A stretch of DNA of 64,000 nucleotides from Setoptus koraiensis. Its lineage: Eukaryota > Arthropoda. Below are positions 11,295 through 23,439 of this stretch, piece after piece; the stretch's first letter is position 1; each line of letters begins with the position of its first letter. Under the pieces are notes generated by a model. That model was not told where the DNA came from and searched no databases. It was given only the letters and a program-made list of their open reading frames with translations. Made by a program: the position numbers and the translations under genes. The DNA lies in NCBI GenBank assembly GCA_048013815.1, contig CM106586.1:868001-932000 (forward strand). Direction: 5' to 3'.

Positions 11295-12306
11295 TTCATG
11301 CAGGCAGCTGACATGTACATCAAACTATCGAAAGAACACCCGAAATTTCTGCGTGCTGACAGGCGAATGGGCAAGAGAACATTGATGGCTCACTTCCACA
11401 GTTACAACGAGAGTGCGAACGGGCAAGAGCGATAAGATGGCTCACTTCCACAATAATGAGCAGCTTGATTGAGGAACAGCGTCAATGCCATGTTCATCTT
11501 CTCAGTACATGACCACATAAAGCATGATTGCACATTTATAAAGTGTAGGCTGAAATGTGCTTGGAAGGTGGGAGGTACACTCAAGCTCGAGACTCAAAAG
11601 TTCGTCCACCTCCCAGGCACACATTTACTGAGGAGGTGGATCGAATTTTGAGTCTCGGGCTTATGCAGGGGCCAATGTATAGTGAGAAGGTCGACCGAGG
11701 CTACAACGAGATAGGTTAAGCTATTGCAAATAGCTTGGGATAACTCATTCCTGGGAGGTAAACTAGCTTGAGCTTTAGCAATCAGTCTATCTGCTGAGCA
11801 TGCAATAACCTACATACTAGCTTGAGTCTCAACAGTCAGTCCACCTCCTAAATATGACTAACCTACACACCAACCTGAGTCTCAATAGTCAATCCACCTC
11901 CTGAGCATGCATAGATCTACACACAAGCTTGAGTCTCAACAGTCAGTCCACCTCCTAAATATGACTAACCTACACACCAACCTGAGTCTCAATAGTCAAT
12001 CCACCTCCTGAGCATGCATAGATCTACACACAAGCTTGAGTCTCAACAGTCAGTCCACCTCCTAAGCATGACTAACCTATACACGCCAACGTTAACCATG
12101 TGATCTCTATGGGTACTTGACTTTGACGATTTCACTTCAGTCCAGTGTTATAGCATCTAAACCTTAACCATGTTATCTCTATGGAGATTTCACTTGTGCC
12201 TACGACATTTGAAAGTTCGAATTTTCGGTTAGAGTTTCAGTTTCACCCAAAAACATTCAATAAAAAAATTAAGCGCTCTTAGGCTGGTATAATTAGTATA
12301 GCTTGT
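11295..12306 (+). mobile_element. HINE-family remnant with 108-bp tandem repeat
   Basis: About 2.3 copies of a 108-bp unit (CTTGAGTCTCAACAGTCAGTCC...) fill 11820-12080. A variant hairpin terminus ends at 12306 (AATTAAGCGCTCTTAGG, then a TATAATTAGTATA stem). GAGGTGG-rich sequence at 11560-11660 matches 19600-19690 and 32000-32100. The small ORFs here are repeat translation. Confidence 0.55.
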
Positions 12307-12869
12307 TAGATTCTTGAACACGGGATTCGAGAAACTCTATTCTCCATAGGGTTAACATGTTTAATGCTAAGATACTTTAACACAGATACCAAATTTCGAA
12401 TCTCCATAGGGTTAGTGTGTGTAAGTCATTGAAGGGAAAAGGACGACTTACAGATAATTTGATAGACAAGCCATTTCAACTGTAGACTTGAGACCAACGT
12501 GAGATATTGAAGATATTTTCCTTATCTTCTGACATTCATCGCAATACGATTCTTGCATTACATTCCTCGAAGCTGCTTCGGTCATCAACAGGTGTCTTCT
12601 TCGGAATAATGCCTTCTCTCGTTTGATGAAAAAACTCTTTCATTTTCAGCTAATACTACTTTCTCTATGTAACGATTACCATAAAATGAACGTTTCTTCT
12701 TTCTACATTGGTGCTCATCTGACATGGTTGATTTTGTAATTAGAGATGATACGTCGAAGTATTGATGAATGTAAGTATCGATGAAAGAAAAGATAGCTCG
12801 CAGAAACATCTTGACACTACATATTGGGAAAATTTTAACACGAAGACTCCACTGACGACAATCCTTAGC

Positions 12870-13340
12870 ATCTTTGTCCTGTCGGACCCAGATCGTGGTG
12901 CAGATATAATCAAGCAGTATAATAAGATAGACACACCTCCAAACACAAACCAACCATGCCTCAAAAGATATGGGACTTGGTTCGACCTGTGTATACAGCT
13001 CCAACCAATCGAAATTTACTTGAAAGATGTATAGGTGGATTCGCACAGAATCGAAACGATAGCCTAAATGCGAGAATATGGAGACTTGCCCCTAAAAATC
13101 ATACCCAGGACCAGTTCGAGTAAGAGGAGCAGCAGCGCTAGCTGTCTTTTGCTACAACAATGGATACACAGGACTCAACGAATTGAAGGAATCGCTACGA
13201 TTTTACAATGGCCCATGAGCAAAGATCAGCGAAAAAAGCGCCCCAACCAACAGGAAGACACTGGCAATCATGAAGAGAAACCGGAAGTAAGCGCTAACAA
13301 GTCCCGTGTGTGGACAGCTGGCTCTGGCGCTTCGGCGTCA
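12870..13340 (+). pseudogene. Mutator-like transposase relic, C-terminal part
   Basis: Several motifs fit the C-terminal half of a Mutator-like transposase family common in arthropods. In order they are CPVGPRSWCRYNQ (about 12875), then LLERCIGGFAQNRNDSLN and ARIWRLAPKNH (ORF 12956-13123), then RGAAALAVFCYNNGYTGLNE (from about 13117). Family members typically read CP.G.DSWC, C..G.TQN.NE..N..IW and A...FN.G. Consecutive motifs fall in different frames (an in-frame stop after CRYNQAV and a frameshift near 13120), so the copy is dead. It has no terminal repeats that I can see. The 29.4-kb fragment looks like the catalytic half of the same kind of protein. Confidence 0.6.
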
Positions 13341-13515
13341 GGATAGTAGCCTTCATGAATCAGAACAAGCCGGTGGCTTCATGAAAATTAGATTTGCTGT
13401 CACCTGCGTCGCCTTGATTTCTTAAATGAAATGCTCGGCATCTCAACTTATTAAATACCGACTGTCTCTCGGTTATTTTCACTTCGTTGGTTTAGAGAAT
13501 ATTGTTTAGAAGACT

Positions 13516-15341
13516 GGTTATACTTGCGAAGTGGGCACCCATCAGATTGAGGTATTTTGGGTATTTTTGAGTAGAGTATAGTACCCTGATACCAGATTGG
13601 GTATTTATAAGATGTAGAAACTTACGATTTCCGAGTTACCCGAGGTACCGCACAGTGGGCGTTTTGAGATACCCGAAGACCGCTAGCGGTTCCCACTCCT
13701 TTTTTTGAAGATAATTTTGTTACAGCAAGGTACAGTCGAGTATTTTGAACTCAGGAATCGTATACCGGAAGTGTTAAAATGAACCCGATGTGCGATACCA
13801 GGATTTACCCGGGTATTTCGGGTATCCGAGTTAGTAATAGGCTGCGCGAGGGTAATAATCACAACCGCATGAGTGCGGCATGACCGTTGCCGTCACCCGT
13901 CACCAAGGTAGATACCACACTCGGGACCGCACCTGTGATGGGTCTGAGAACTCGGCCTGCGGCCTCGTAATCTGGAGGCCGTCACATCTCCTTCGTCGCT
14001 CCCGCGACGACTGCGTGCGACGGGAACCCTTCGGGTATGGTTGATGAGCGCTTCGGGTATCGGGCTGCGCCCTCTACCCTCCGCTCACATGACTGCAAAC
14101 CATAGACGAGAGTAAGAGACAAGAAGAAAAGTTGAAAGCCTCGGAACATGATTCAAGCGCTTCGACGACTTGTGTGGCGACATGTCTGAGCCTCTCGGCG
14201 CACGTATTTTCTCGTGCGCGCGAATATTTCGTCCCGGGCGGAATACCCGCGCGTTTTTCCTGAATATCTCGGGTATTCTATACAAGAGCGCCACACTCCG
14301 ATTTCAATGAAACTTCACACACGGGGCCCGCAGGGCCTCGGAACACTAACTTCGCTAGTCCGGAAGTGCGGAAACTTCCGGTTCCGGTTTTAGAAAAAAT
14401 TTGAGATACAGACTCGAAATTCAGTACACAGCCTGATCAGAGCATATGCAACATACTGACGCCAATTTCAGATCTGAACAACTTCTGGTTCTCATAATAT
14501 TGTCAATTGAAAAGGCATTCGCAGCGAGAAAACTGCAGCCCTGTCAGAAGCTGTACTTGCGCAATTGGTCGGAATTACGTTGATTGATGAACTGTCAGAT
14601 CTGACAACTGCGCAATCGATGGGATGCTCCCAGTTCGCAATCATCTGATCATCTCTTCTGTCGGTGTGTGGATTGCAGTCACGTGAGCGGAGGGTAGAGG
14701 GCGCAGCCCGATACCCGAAGCGCTCATCAACCCTACCCGAAGGGTTCCCGTCGCACGCAGTCGTCGCGGGAGCGACGACGGAGATGTGACGGCCTCCAAA
14801 TTACGAGGCCGCAGGCCGAGTTCTCAGACCCATCACAAGCTGAGCGAAGCTGAGGCATATTTCTGCCATTCCTTGCTGTATCTGATGCGACCTCATCAAA
14901 GTACCAAAAATTACCTCGAAAAAATACCTGCAAATCCCCAAGCGGCTGTCGGGTACCGTGAAACGCCCACTGAGCGGTACCTCGGTCATCTCGGGAACGA
15001 GGAATTTCCGCACTTCCGGAATACCCATTGCGGTATCAGGGTACAATACCCTACCCGAAAATACCCAAAATACCCCGAAAAAAGTGTGGCGCTCTTGTAT
15101 AGAATAACCAATATCTCTGGAACCGGAAGTCGCACAGGCATGAAATGGACTACATTGTACTGAGAATGACTGTAGTCTGCTGCATACCAAGTTTCATGTC
15201 TCTAGCTCGAAGTTGAAGCTAAAACCGGAAGGAGTAATTTCTACACTTCCGGTCTAGAAGAATCGTCATCAGGGGCCTCTAGAGTACTCACATGGTGAGT
15301 TTCGTGGTGATCTGATGGGTGCCCACTTCGCAAGAACACCC
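13516..15341 (-). mobile_element. Superfamily-1 MITE, TTGCGAAGTGGGC end variant, copy B, with nested MITE
   Basis: The element is flanked by a perfect 8-bp duplication, AGAAGACT (13508-13515 and 15342-15349). The left end is GGTTATACTTGCGAAGTGG. The right end, reverse complemented, is GGGTGTTCTTGCGAAGTGG. The core is at 13938-14095 on the minus strand. An 839-bp MITE of another end type is inserted at 14271-15109. Without it the length is about 980 bp, close to copy A. Confidence 0.88.
14271..15109 (+). mobile_element. Superfamily-1 MITE, TTCTATACAAGAG end variant, nested
   Basis: This 839-bp element has an 8-bp duplication, AATATCTC (14263-14270 and 15110-15117). Its ends are GGGTATTCTATACAAGAGCG and, on the other strand, GGTTATTCTATACAAGAGCG. 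The core at 14675-14826 is on the plus strand. It is younger than the surrounding element. Confidence 0.88.
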
Positions 15342-15349
15342 AGAAGACT

Positions 15350-16690
15350 TTATTAAGTAACGACGATTTTAATCTTCCCTGTGCTAGAGAATCTGAACAT
15401 CACATGTGCAATCAATTCCAGTGTTAAGTATCTAATCATTACACATGTTAACTCTACGGAGATTTGGAATTTAATATCTGCAAATTATCAGCACACAAAT
15501 TTAAGCGCTCTTGATACTGATTAGTATTGAGAGTGGAGAACACTATCGTCATCATACAATACTGTAGATACTGCCAGGGGGCGTAGGCAGAAATACATAG
15601 ACACTGTACGGAGGCTCCAATTCATAATTAGAATAAGCGCGCGCTAGCCAGATGCACGTTGTGCGAACTAGACCGGAAGTTGACAACTGCACCCAACATG
15701 TAACATTGAGATTGAGCAATCAGTCGCTCACAAGATATCTATCGTTACACTTCTATTGTATCTCTTATATATATAAATAAAGACGCAGCCAACTTAATCT
15801 TAACAGATTACAGACCCCAATAATTAGATCAGTATAACTAGTGGAGGTGTAGATAGTTTCGTGCGTATTAATGAGTGACAGACACAAAAAATTGATTAGA
15901 CTTGCACAGATTGTGTATGGCACAGTGTTAGCTTTCTTCAGAAAGTTTCAGAAAAATGTCCTGGTGAGAACAGTTACAAAAATACCACATTATTTAGAGA
16001 CACATGTGATCGGAAATCACATGAATTGTGTGAGCTCACATGATCCAGAATTGCCTATATCGCAAATACTAGAAACACAGAATTGATTAAACTCGCACAG
16101 ACCGTGTTTGACACACTTGAGTCACTTGAGTCCCTGTGTTAAACTAACTGCATGTTATCTCTATGTAGAATTGACTCTGACGATTTCTATATGCTCAGGA
16201 GGTGGACTATCTGTTGAGACTCAATTTGGAGTGTGGTGTTCACCTCCCAGGCAGGAGTCGCCCCACACTATTTAATATATCTTAACCTATTTCGTTTTAG
16301 CCTCCGTCCATATCCTCACTTTACATTAACCCCTGCTTGAGCCCGAGGCTCAAAATTCAACCCTCCTTCCTGGTAATTGTGTGTTTGGCAGATGGACAAA
16401 GCACTGATTATGCTAGTGCTAATGCTTGCAAGCACTCAGCGCGTGACTTTAGAGATCGAAAACTGTAAATATCCACAAATAAATCGGTACGTTAACATTC
16501 ACTGGCATACAAAGTCGGAGTGTTCACAAGCATGCAGCGCGTGTATAACCACAGCAGAATTGGTGACGAATTCACGAATTTATTACCCACCATCATGCCA
16601 CGCGTGGATATTCATGCGTGATTCTCAGGATCCCACAACACTGCATCATAAGCTTTAAATTAAAATAAAGCGCTCACAATCGAAATTAAG
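15350..16690. mobile_element. Mixed HINE remnants
   Basis: A diverged hairpin terminus sits at about 15500-15535 (AAGCGCTCTTGATACTGATTAGTATTGAG). Two copies of the 156-bp type repeat (GATTAGACTTGCACAGATTGTGT...) fill about 15870-16130. GAGGTGG sequence lies at 16195-16370. Two AATTAAGCGCT-like blunt ends are at 16660-16695. The 93-residue frame at 16377-16658 starts with a hydrophobic stretch but is repeat sequence, with relatives at 19738-19910, 31840-31960 and 35620-35790. Confidence 0.45.
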
Positions 16691-16694
16691 CGCT

Positions 16695-17130
16695 AGAAAA
16701 CATTGGAATGCGGCAAAGACGGCACTATCGATTTCAAGACACTTATGATATATTTGCTGTAAAATATTTTTGCGAAGTGGTTTTGTGCTTTGGTGTGTGC
16801 CTCACAGGATGTCAACCCACAATGAGTTCTTTCCCGGAGCGCCTCACAGGATGTGAACCCGCAACGAGTTCTTTCTCTGATTATATCATAGATGGATATG
16901 AATCCCTGGACGGGATCCTGAAATCCTCTCATCAGAGAAGGCTGGCTCTCTCGATCCATCTCAGACCTTTGAGCGTATCCATGAAAGACGTTCTGATTCG
17001 GGCTCCGCGCTAACAACGCGGTCCGTGAGTTGCTATGGTTGGATATCTGCTCTAAGAACTAGACGTAGAAACACCGAGAACAACATATGTAGACAATCAA
17101 GCAGCCATTAGTGTGATCTAAAAAAGAGAT
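16695..17130. other. Unassigned stretch with a short two-copy repeat
   Basis: A unit of about 43 bp, CCTCACAGGATGTCAACCCA..., occurs twice (about 16799-16880). A 101-codon open frame covers 16708-17013 without any motif I recognise. Possibly a decayed small element. Confidence 0.3.
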
Positions 17131-17134
17131 GTGA

Positions 17135-17429
17135 ACTGTCTTTGAACGCTGCGAAGCATGAATTTCGCAACTTCCGGTCTTCTAATTGTTAATATATCGC
17201 TTCATCTAAGAAACCGGAAGTCGGACAGAGCTGAAAAATACGTCTTCGTTATGAGCGTCATCTTTAACGTCATTCTGGTGAGTTTCAGAGCTCTAGCTAC
17301 AACTTTGTGTCAAACCGGAACCGGAAGTTTCCTGGCTTCCGGACCACTTTTTCCGTCTTAATCAGGTCAAGATAGACCTATACCGGAAGTTTCATCAAGA
17401 TCCGGTTGGGGACCTAATCGCTAGAACAA
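17135..17429 (+). mobile_element. Superfamily-1 MITE right-end fragment
   Basis: This is internal sequence with CTTCCGGTCTTC and CCGGAACCGGAAG, ending GGGGACCTAATCGCTAGAACAACCC. The left half, including the core, is absent. Confidence 0.55.
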
Positions 17430-17601
17430 CCCAAGCACTTATTAAAATTAAGCGCTATGAACCAACAAGATACCTCCGTAACCAGTGCCTGGAGAAAACA
17501 GTCTGATCAGTCCAAGCGATTTAGAAGATTACTTCAAGATCATACCAAGAAACGATGAACTGGATGAGCCAGTTTGAGAGTGCTTATTTTCTCAGTTCAT
17601 T

Positions 17602-18235
17602 AGCACTTAATTTAATTAAGCTGCTATTGATGTGGGTCGGATGGATACGTTTAATCACGTGACTATGTAATCCTATGGAGGTTTGACTTCGTCACATTTC
17701 TAAGATTCCTGCTAGACATTACACATGTATTCCCATCTAGATTCGACTTGGTCTATTATCGCTTCACTCGAAAATATTTCGTATGCAATCCTATGGATGT
17801 TTGACTAGGTCACATTTGAGAGGGGTTCGGTGGTGACAAATCGAACTTCAAAATTGAAAATTGGAATTTTTAATAAGAGTTCCAGCTGCTCTGTCGAAGT
17901 TTGATGGTCAAAGTTCCGTGGTCAGAGTTCGATGGTCACAATTCGAACTTCGAAATTCGAAATTGGAGATTCGAATTTTTGATAAGAGTTCCATCTGCTT
18001 CGTCGAAGTGCGATGATCAGAGTTCGATGGTGGTGGGCAATTAACATGTGTATCATGCTGCGATAGAAATTTGAAGAACTTGTATTTATTTGGTCGCTCC
18101 TCGGCTGCTCTGATCTGACAAGCATAGTTGTTTATCTCCGACGTGATATCACATACTCGGGTCTAGATTTCAAGGATTCTCGTTTATCAAAAAAAATTAA
18201 GCGCTCGATATACTGATTGAATCAGTATCACTTGG
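17602..18235 (+). mobile_element. HINE element with TTCGAA repeats
   Basis: The blunt end AGCACTTAATTTAATTAAG is at 17602. The hairpin end at 18200-18235 reads AATTAAGCGCTCGATATACTG and then ATCAGTATCACTTGG. The interior holds CCTATGGAGGTTTGACT units and repeats with AATTCGAACTTCGAAATTCG. Confidence 0.7.
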
Positions 18236-18678
18236 TTCAGTTGGCTGGTGCAAGACCACCTGAAGAACCAAGTTGTGGCATGGACAAGGATAATGCAAGG
18301 TATTGACCCCCATCTGAACGTCCTTCACTGCATGCTTCCTCTGAGTCACCCATCTCACTGGTCAGACGGGGAACTCAACTTGCTTAAGAGGTGAACTCAG
18401 TTGTGAAACTCAAGCTGGTCCGTGTTTTAGATTGTCGATGAACAACTCAGCGAGAACGCAACAGGTGTTGTAGCTCAAACTAATCAACTTGCTTCTTCCT
18501 ATTTGAATACGATAGGTTCGTAGATCGTTTACATGCTCGCTGACTTCCTTGCCTCTATTGGCGTCCATGCCGATGGCTCTTCCTGACGTTTCCTTATTGC
18601 TTATTGTTGAATAAACGATCCTCAGCGGCTCCTTGGATGGCGGACAGTAGACATTCCAGCCTATCCCATCTGGGGCAT
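18236..18678 (-). other. Possibly unique sequence between two HINEs with a 95-codon frame
   Basis: A minus-strand frame (18410-18697) contains GIGWNVYCPPSKEPLRIVYS and looks protein-like in composition. I do not recognise it. The stretch is not repeated elsewhere in the window, so it may be a piece of host coding sequence trapped between, or carried by, the flanking HINEs. Confidence 0.3.
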
Positions 18679-19409
18679 TACAAGTAATACTGATCAAATC
18701 AGTATTTCGAGCGCTTAATTTTTAGTGTGGACAAGTATTGATGAAGGATTCAGAGGAGTTTATGACAACCTGTTAACCACCGAACTTCAAAATGTGACCA
18801 TCGAACTTCGACGAAGCAGATGAAACTACCATCAAAAAATCGAATTTTCAATTTCGAATTTCGAAGTTCGAAATGTGACCATCGAACTCTGACCATCGAA
18901 TTCCGACAGAGCAGATGAAACTATCATCAGAAAATCGAATTTTCAATTTCGAATTTCGAAGTTCGAAGTTCGAATTGTGACCATTGAACATTGACCATCG
19001 AACTCTGACCATCGAACTCCGACAGAGCAGATGAAACTCTCATCAGGAATTCTAATTTTCAATTTCGAATTTCGAAGTTCGACCTTGGAATTGTGACCAT
19101 CGAACTCCGACCATCCAACGTCGAACGGGCAGATGGAACTGTCATCAGGAATTCGAATTTTGCATTCCGAAGTGGTGAATTGTCACCACCAAACTCCTCA
19201 CTAATTCGGCTAGGTCAAATTTCCATAGGATTGCATACGAAATATTTTCGAGTGAAGCGATAATAGACCAAGTCGAATCTACATAGGAATACATGTGTTA
19301 TGTTGTCTCACAAATTTGACTAAGTCAAACCTCCATAGGATTACATTGTCACGTGAATAGATTAGCAATAAACACCAAACCAATAGCAACTTAATTAAAA
19401 TTAAGCGCT
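18679..19409 (-). mobile_element. HINE element with TTCGAA repeats
   Basis: The hairpin end is at 18679-18725 (ACAAGTAATACTGATC...). The blunt end AATTAAGCGCT is at 19399-19409. Four to five imperfect units of about 120 bp (GACCATCGAACTCCGACAGAGC...) fill the middle. Ends and repeats match the 1932-3212 element. Confidence 0.75.
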
Positions 19410-19910
19410 GAAAATGGCCACGTCAGTGCGACCGTTTATTGCCCCAGACAACAGCAATGGCCACACAGGCCGTGTGCAGTCCTTTAAATAGGACTGCACA
19501 CGGTAGAAACGTCGACACAAAACTTTTGTGTAAAACCACGCTATCACCATTTTTGTTGTAGCCTCGGTCCACCTCCTCACTATACATTTACCTATGCTTG
19601 AGCCCGAGACTCAAAATTCAATCCACCTCCCTAGTAAATGTGTATCTAGGAGGTAGACGAACTTTTGAGTTTCAAGCTTTAATGTATCTCCCACCTCCCA
19701 ACCACATTTCAGCCTACACACCCTCTAAGCACATACGAAGTCTGAGTATTCACAAGCAAACAGCGCGTGACTCACAATAGCACAATAGGTAAATATCCTG
19801 TTATATGCACAGATTCAGTATCCACCATTATACCGTGCGTGGATATTCATGCGTGATTTTAGGAATCCCACAACACTTCATCAATAGCCCTTAAATGGAA
19901 TTGAGCGCTC
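19410..19910 (-). mobile_element. HINE-family fragment
   Basis: It contains the GAGGTGG module (19560-19690). The segment 19738-19910 (GTGCGTGGATATTCATGCGTG...) is shared with 16500-16680 and 35620-35790, and it ends TTGAGCGCT. No hairpin end is seen. Confidence 0.45.
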
Positions 19911-19915
19911 AATAC

Positions 19916-20074
19916 ATGTCGCGATCACTACCAATAGGCTCGAAGAGACCGGATCAGATTTCTCCGCGCGATCCATGCGTGATTTGCTTCGAAAGACGAA
20001 AAATTAAACCTCTAATGCTCAATTGCGGGCATTGCTTTTGCCGCGAATGCATCGTAGAGCACATGCGCGTATAG
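19916..20074 (+). CDS. Short RING-type zinc finger ORF, truncated
   Basis: A 52-codon frame from ATG 19916 to TAG 20072-20074 encodes the first six ligands of a C3HC4 RING: CVIC, then CGHCFCREC with LMLN before it. This is the canonical C-x2-C...C-x-H-x2-C-x2-C order. RING domains bind E2 enzymes and act in ubiquitin transfer. The last pair (C-P-x-C) is missing because the frame closes soon after VEHMRV. No later CxxC appears in the 45 or so sense codons beyond. The ORF starts six bases after a HINE terminus. It may be a captured exon, a decayed host gene or one exon of a spliced gene. Confidence 0.6.
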   Translation: MSRSLPIGSKRPDQISPRDPCVICFERRKIKPLMLNCGHCFCRECIVEHMRV

Positions 20075-20716
20075 TCCAACTTGCCAGAACGTATGGTAGT
20101 GGCTCGCACAAGCAGTGGCAGAAAATCTGACGTTGAGAAAACCAATGACAGAAAGTTTATAATAACTTCTCGCTATGCATCAACACGTTTCCCACCATCG
20201 AAATCGAGTATTTCCTGCATTCTTTCCACAAACTTCTTGTGCTGCTGATTAAATACGACGTTTAGAGGTTGCAATTAAGATGATAGACCAAGTCGAATCT
20301 CCATAGGATAACATGTTTAATGGTAAGAAGAATTTCAGGATTTTCAAAAATTTAACCAAGTTAAACCTCCATAGGATTACATAGTCACGTGAATAAACGT
20401 ATGCAACATCACTACCCAAGTAGTCGCTGAATTAAAATTAAGCGCTTAAAAATTCAAAATTGATAGTATTGCAGACATTATTAATTCGCTTGTTCGTTTG
20501 AGGCCGATCATTTTTGTTGACATGTGCTCTGTGCAAATTTTCACGGTGAGAACATTTGCAGAAATCAAGCTCTTCGCCGAACGATATACAATGATTCCAC
20601 CAAGCGTAACATCTCTTCCGTCATAGATACATTTTATCACATACTCTCTTCTCTATTCCAACGTTACTATCCAAAAAATTAAGCGCTCGAGATACTGATC
20701 TAATCAGTATCACTTG
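20075..20716. mobile_element. HINE remnants, one blunt end and one hairpin end
   Basis: CCTCCATAGGATTACATAGTCACGTGAATAAACG precedes a blunt AATTAAGCGCT end at about 20445. A hairpin end (AATTAAGCGCTCGAGATACTG, then ATCAGTATCACTTGT) closes at 20716. The segment 20520-20640 is a partial 156-bp type repeat. The 64-codon frame here is repeat sequence. Bases 20075-20270 are not recognised. Confidence 0.5.
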
Positions 20717-20734
20717 TTATCTACATTGGAATCG

Positions 20735-21065
20735 AAGAAGAATAGCCCAGCCTTGAAATTGAACCCAATGAAGCATATAATCATGACTTTCGCTGGAAAC
20801 ATCTGTTCATAGAAGATGTAGTTCGGATTGACAGATGCCTAGAAGACGGTTTTGTGTTTGTTTTGCCAATTCGCAGTTGAGAACCATGATTCGTCCGAGA
20901 ATATAATCCTCTTGTAGAACTCATGAGGGACATAACCACCAGTGAGATGGAGAATCTCCCGTCCGAATTGCACGCGATTAGCCATCGAGTTCTTCAAATC
21001 GAACAGCTGTCTCGGATGATGTGGTTTAGCGTTATGTACTTAATTAGAATAGTGTAGAACGGTCA
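20735..21065 (-). pseudogene. Tc1/mariner-like transposase relic, copy 1
   Basis: This stretch matches 27776-28050 base for base over most of its length, with substitutions and indels. It reaches further into the catalytic half than the other copy, past the FSDESWF region. Its reading frame is broken, including a degraded stretch around 21030, and no terminal repeats are seen. Confidence 0.55.
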
Positions 21066-21700
21066 ACATTCACTTTAGGTTCTGCCGAACGTTACATACG
21101 AGCAGGCTATGAGTCCATAGGATGATGAAACAGAGTATGTTATAGAGACTAAGGTCCAAATCTCAACAGGCGTACCATTGCCTCTCGTTCAAATTGCATC
21201 AATATTCAAGGGTAGACTGCCGAGAGAAGAAGCAGGTGAAATCCTTGCTCACACCCAAGACATTCTCCAGCGTTGAGCGCACGCAATCAAGGAGGATGTT
21301 GCCATCGGCTGCTGTGTCCAAAGCAAAGGCACTGGTTGCATTCATGACAGGTGCACCAGCTTCATGTAGCTCAATCAAAGAGACTGCAGCCAAAATAAGT
21401 TAGATAAACGATACTGATTATGAGGAAGAAATGATGTTTCAACTCGTAGATGGTTGAAAAAGAAATCCCTGAATACGATGAGATTGATCATTCCGCCCAA
21501 GGATGATGGATGCAGCGAGTAATCTGTCAAGAATGAATATCCATGTTAGATTCGAATATGGCGCCTTCAGAGTGACTCTTTCACTCTGCAGGAGTCACCC
21601 TGAATGAATGCCAATTTGATTAAAGCACCGATCGAAAGTTGCGTAAGTACAGCAACCACGAATTCTGGACATTTGTAGGAGTACTTGGGATAATTCATTA
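21066..21700 (-). other. Unassigned stretch with a protein-like minus-strand frame
   Basis: The minus frame 21199-21393 (AAVSLIELHEAGAPVMNATS...) has a hydrophobic start and a later DFTCFFSRQ. It resembles part of a secreted protein but I do not recognise it. It is not repeated in the window. It could be a host pseudogene or one exon. Confidence 0.3.
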
Positions 21701-22530
21701 GGGAGATTCAGCGCTCTCACACTGGTGTTATCAGTATAACTTGTCTGATGGCGTGCAAACGTGGAAAGTTTGTCCTGAGAAATGGTCAAATACTGATTCT
21801 TCTCAAGATTAGTAGCCGTGAGGGTTGCTGTAGCGATTAGTGCCCCGCTCCGATTTTGATAAAACTTCCGGTACGGGTACATCTTGACTCCAATGGACCG
21901 GAAGGGTATTGTAGCGATTAGGTCCCCACTCGGATTTCGATGAAACTTCACACAAGGGCTCCGTAGGGGCCCCATACTATGAATTTAGTATTCCGGATGC
22001 CAGGAAACTCCCGGTTTCGGAGATACAAAAATATCGAGATAGAGCTTCCAAATTTCAGAATCAGGTAGAAGACACCTAGCGGAGCATAATAGCATCAAAA
22101 TTAATTTTCTATGACTTCCGGTTCGATAGATAAAGAGGTTCAAGTTCATACGAAGGTGTGGTCGGGTCTGTGCGGTTGCGTTCAGCGGACTCATCCTGTG
22201 CCACGTATGCGCAGCACCATGCATTATCGTATTCTTCTGCCATTCCAAACATCTGTGTCTGGATTGCAATCATGTGAGCGGAGGGTAGAGGGCGTAGCCC
22301 GATACCCGAAGCGCTCATCAACCCTACCCGAAGGGGTCCCGTCGCACGCAGTCGTGGCGGTAGCGACGACGGAGATGTGACGGCCTCCAAATCACGAGGC
22401 CGCAGGCCGAGTCCTCAGAACTATCGCAGGTTCATACCCGAGTGCAGCGAAGCTGAAATTCGTCAACTTCTGGTCTTCCAATCCTATGAATATGCCGATA
22501 TCTTGGAAACCGGAAGTAGCACAGAGCTGA
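21700..22530 (+). mobile_element. HINE end variant followed by a compound superfamily-1 MITE
   Basis: A variant HINE terminus (AGCGCTCTCACACTGG, TATCAGTATAACTTGT) ends at about 21742. Two MITE left ends follow in series: TGTAGCGATTAGTGCCCCG at about 21838 and GGGTATTGTAGCGATTAGG at about 21905. The core at 22263-22415 carries a GTA loop in its first stem (GGGC-GTA-GCCC). The element is cut at about 22530, where virus-like locus sequence starts. Confidence 0.6.
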
Positions 22531-22565
22531 ATCAGATCTGGATTTAGGATCCAAATAGAAATATC

Positions 22566-23439
22566 GGTTGTTCTTTCGAATAGCGCCACACTTTTATCAG
22601 GGTATTTTGGGTATTTTTGGGGAGGGTATTGTACCCCAATATCGCGATGGGTATTCCGGAAATGCGGAAATTCTTCGTTCTCGAGATAACCGAGGTACCG
22701 CACAGTGGGCGTTTTGAGATACCCGACGACCGCTAGCGGTTCCCACCTCTTTTTTTGAAGATAATTTTGCTACAGCAGGGTACGGTCTAGTATTCTAAAC
22801 TCAGAAATTGTATACCGGAAGTGTGAAAATGAACCCGAGGTGCGATAACAGGTTCTACCCGGGTATTTCGGGTATCCGAGTATGTAATGAGCTACGCGAG
22901 GGTAACCCGGGGTGCCCATGCTCACCCATATTCAATATATAATAGCCCTTCCGTCTGCCATGCAGCTGGGGCCTGGGCCGGAGGGGGGGGGGGTTCGGCC
23001 TCCAGTCGTCCACGCCTACGGCCTGCGGCCTTCGTCGGGACGACTGACGGCCACCTAACTGAAAAAGATTCTTCCCGAGGACTGAGAGTCGAGTGGGCGG
23101 GGCCCGTGATCGAGACGGGTTCTGTTCATGAATGCGTGCCACCCTGCTTTGGGTGTAAGGAACAGACCCAGACCGGCCTAGATTCACCCATACATGCAAT
23201 TTTCCTGAATATCTCGAGAACCGGAAGTTGTAGAGATTCGAAAATGATGTCATCGGGGTTGTCGTAGTCTGATATGGTAACATACCGAGTTTCAAGACTG
23301 TATCTCAAAGATGAAGCTAAAACCGGAACCGGAAGTTTCCGCACTTCCGGACTACTCAGAGCATTGTCATGGGGCCCTACGGGCCCTGTGTGTGAAGTTT
23401 CATCCAAATCAAACTGTGGCGCTATTCGAAAGAACACCC
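22566..23439. mobile_element. Superfamily-1 MITE, TTCTTTCGAATAGCGCC end variant
   Basis: This 874-bp element has a perfect 8-bp duplication, GAAATATC (22558-22565 and 23440-23447). The left end is GGTTGTTCTTTCGAATAGCG. The right end, reverse complemented, is GGGTGTTCTTTCGAATAGCG. In place of the usual core it has the GC-rich module (TACGGCCTGCGGCC, CAGTCGTCCACG) shared with 9610 and 41640. It is inserted just beyond the downstream end of the virus-like locus. Confidence 0.87.

Noticed and set aside
16377-16658. Secreted Cys-containing peptide gene with a signal-like start
   Set aside because: The same DNA recurs at 19738, 31840 and 35620 as part of HINE ends, without a conserved frame.
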